Of a DNA stretch of 64,000 nucleotides, positions 63,691 to 64,000 are shown in pieces. A program made the translations under genes and the position numbers. Below the pieces are notes generated by a model. The model ran no database searches and was not told the origin of the DNA. It saw only the letters and a program-made list of their open reading frames with translations. This DNA is from Aphrophora alni (taxonomy: Eukaryota; Arthropoda; Insecta; Hemiptera; Aphrophoridae): the NCBI GenBank assembly GCA_963513935.1, contig OY740777.1, positions 11,457,092 to 11,521,091 on the forward strand, written 5' to 3'. Positions within the stretch are counted from its first letter, which is position 1; the number at the start of each line of letters is the position of its first letter.

Positions 63691-64000
63691 CCAATTAATT
63701 TTTAGAAGATATGTTTATTGCATCGTGTTTTTATTAGTAAAAAAAAAAGAAACTCCTGACTTTGGTTTTCTACTCGTTGTCAGATTAAATGTCAGCAAGT
63801 ATCCTGCAGTAACTTTGTCAAGGGATTTATTTTATCCAGATTATCATTATTAAATTCACCTATTTTAAAATTTGATTTCAGAAACTTTAATGCCTTAAAT
63901 TAATAAAGAAAGCATTTTTATTTCTCACACGTTTAAAATTGTTATTCTCGTTATTTTAAATTGTTACAAATTTATTTTTTACTGTTAAGATTTTTCAAAC

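Overview
This window is eukaryotic, AT-rich, almost entirely non-coding DNA from an insect genome. The one gene that can be named with confidence is the last coding exon of the Hox gene Ultrabithorax (Ubx), on the minus strand at 10986-11272. It carries a complete Antp-class homeodomain, the UbdA peptide typical of insect Ubx, and an Ala/Gln-rich tail. A good 3' splice site lies directly upstream of it at 11273-11290. The telomere-type pentamer (CCTAA/TTAGG)n occurs at several interstitial sites, as expected for most insects outside Diptera. The very large intron, the AT richness, the many short mobile elements and the recurring TAGGCCTA word suggest a large-genome, possibly hemipteran or other hemimetabolous insect, but the order is a low-confidence guess.

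Layout. (1) Positions 1 to about 10000 lie downstream of Ubx, the direction in which Antp normally lies in insect Hox clusters. This part holds a 230-bp (GA)n tract, TTAGG-type repeats, a terminal-inverted-repeat element (6404-6991), foldback elements and candidate regulatory clusters. (2) 10004-11272 is the Ubx 3' end: coding exon, candidate 3' UTR with proximal and distal AATAAA signals, and between them an 8-mer matching the seed of the Hox microRNA iab-8-5p. (3) 11273-64000 is interpreted as one Ubx intron whose 5' end is outside the window. No first exon with the N-terminal motif known for insect Ubx was seen, so the intron would exceed 52.7 kb.

The intron contains many repeats. They are: a five-copy unclassified SINE-like family (some copies lie left of Ubx); tRNA-like SINE heads; a decayed LINE reverse-transcriptase fragment (18239-18770); a roughly 165-bp tandem array (20265-21150); a 2.1-kb, 45-bp minisatellite (23692-25798); several 200-bp tandem duplications; a foldback element (36460-37303); and a 2.8-kb DNA transposon with TIRs of about 450 bp and a frameshifted transposase (55378-58161). 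Five short motifs share a hammerhead-like layout: a CTGANGA-type core, an extra U, a short stem, then GAAACG. This layout resembles Penelope-like element termini.

Between the repeats are GC-richer islands that could be cis-regulatory: about 19000-19200, 26400-26720, 35950-36260, 38690-38890, 54170-54420, 60600-60960 and 63480-63690. Some combine PHO-type GCCAT and GAGAG words as Polycomb response elements do. The island at 60600-60960 contains a TATA-box-like promoter pointing away from Ubx and is followed by a tandem array rich in TAATTA homeodomain cores. Regulatory readings are inferences from motifs. Only Ubx, the LINE fragment and the DNA transposon are supported at protein level.
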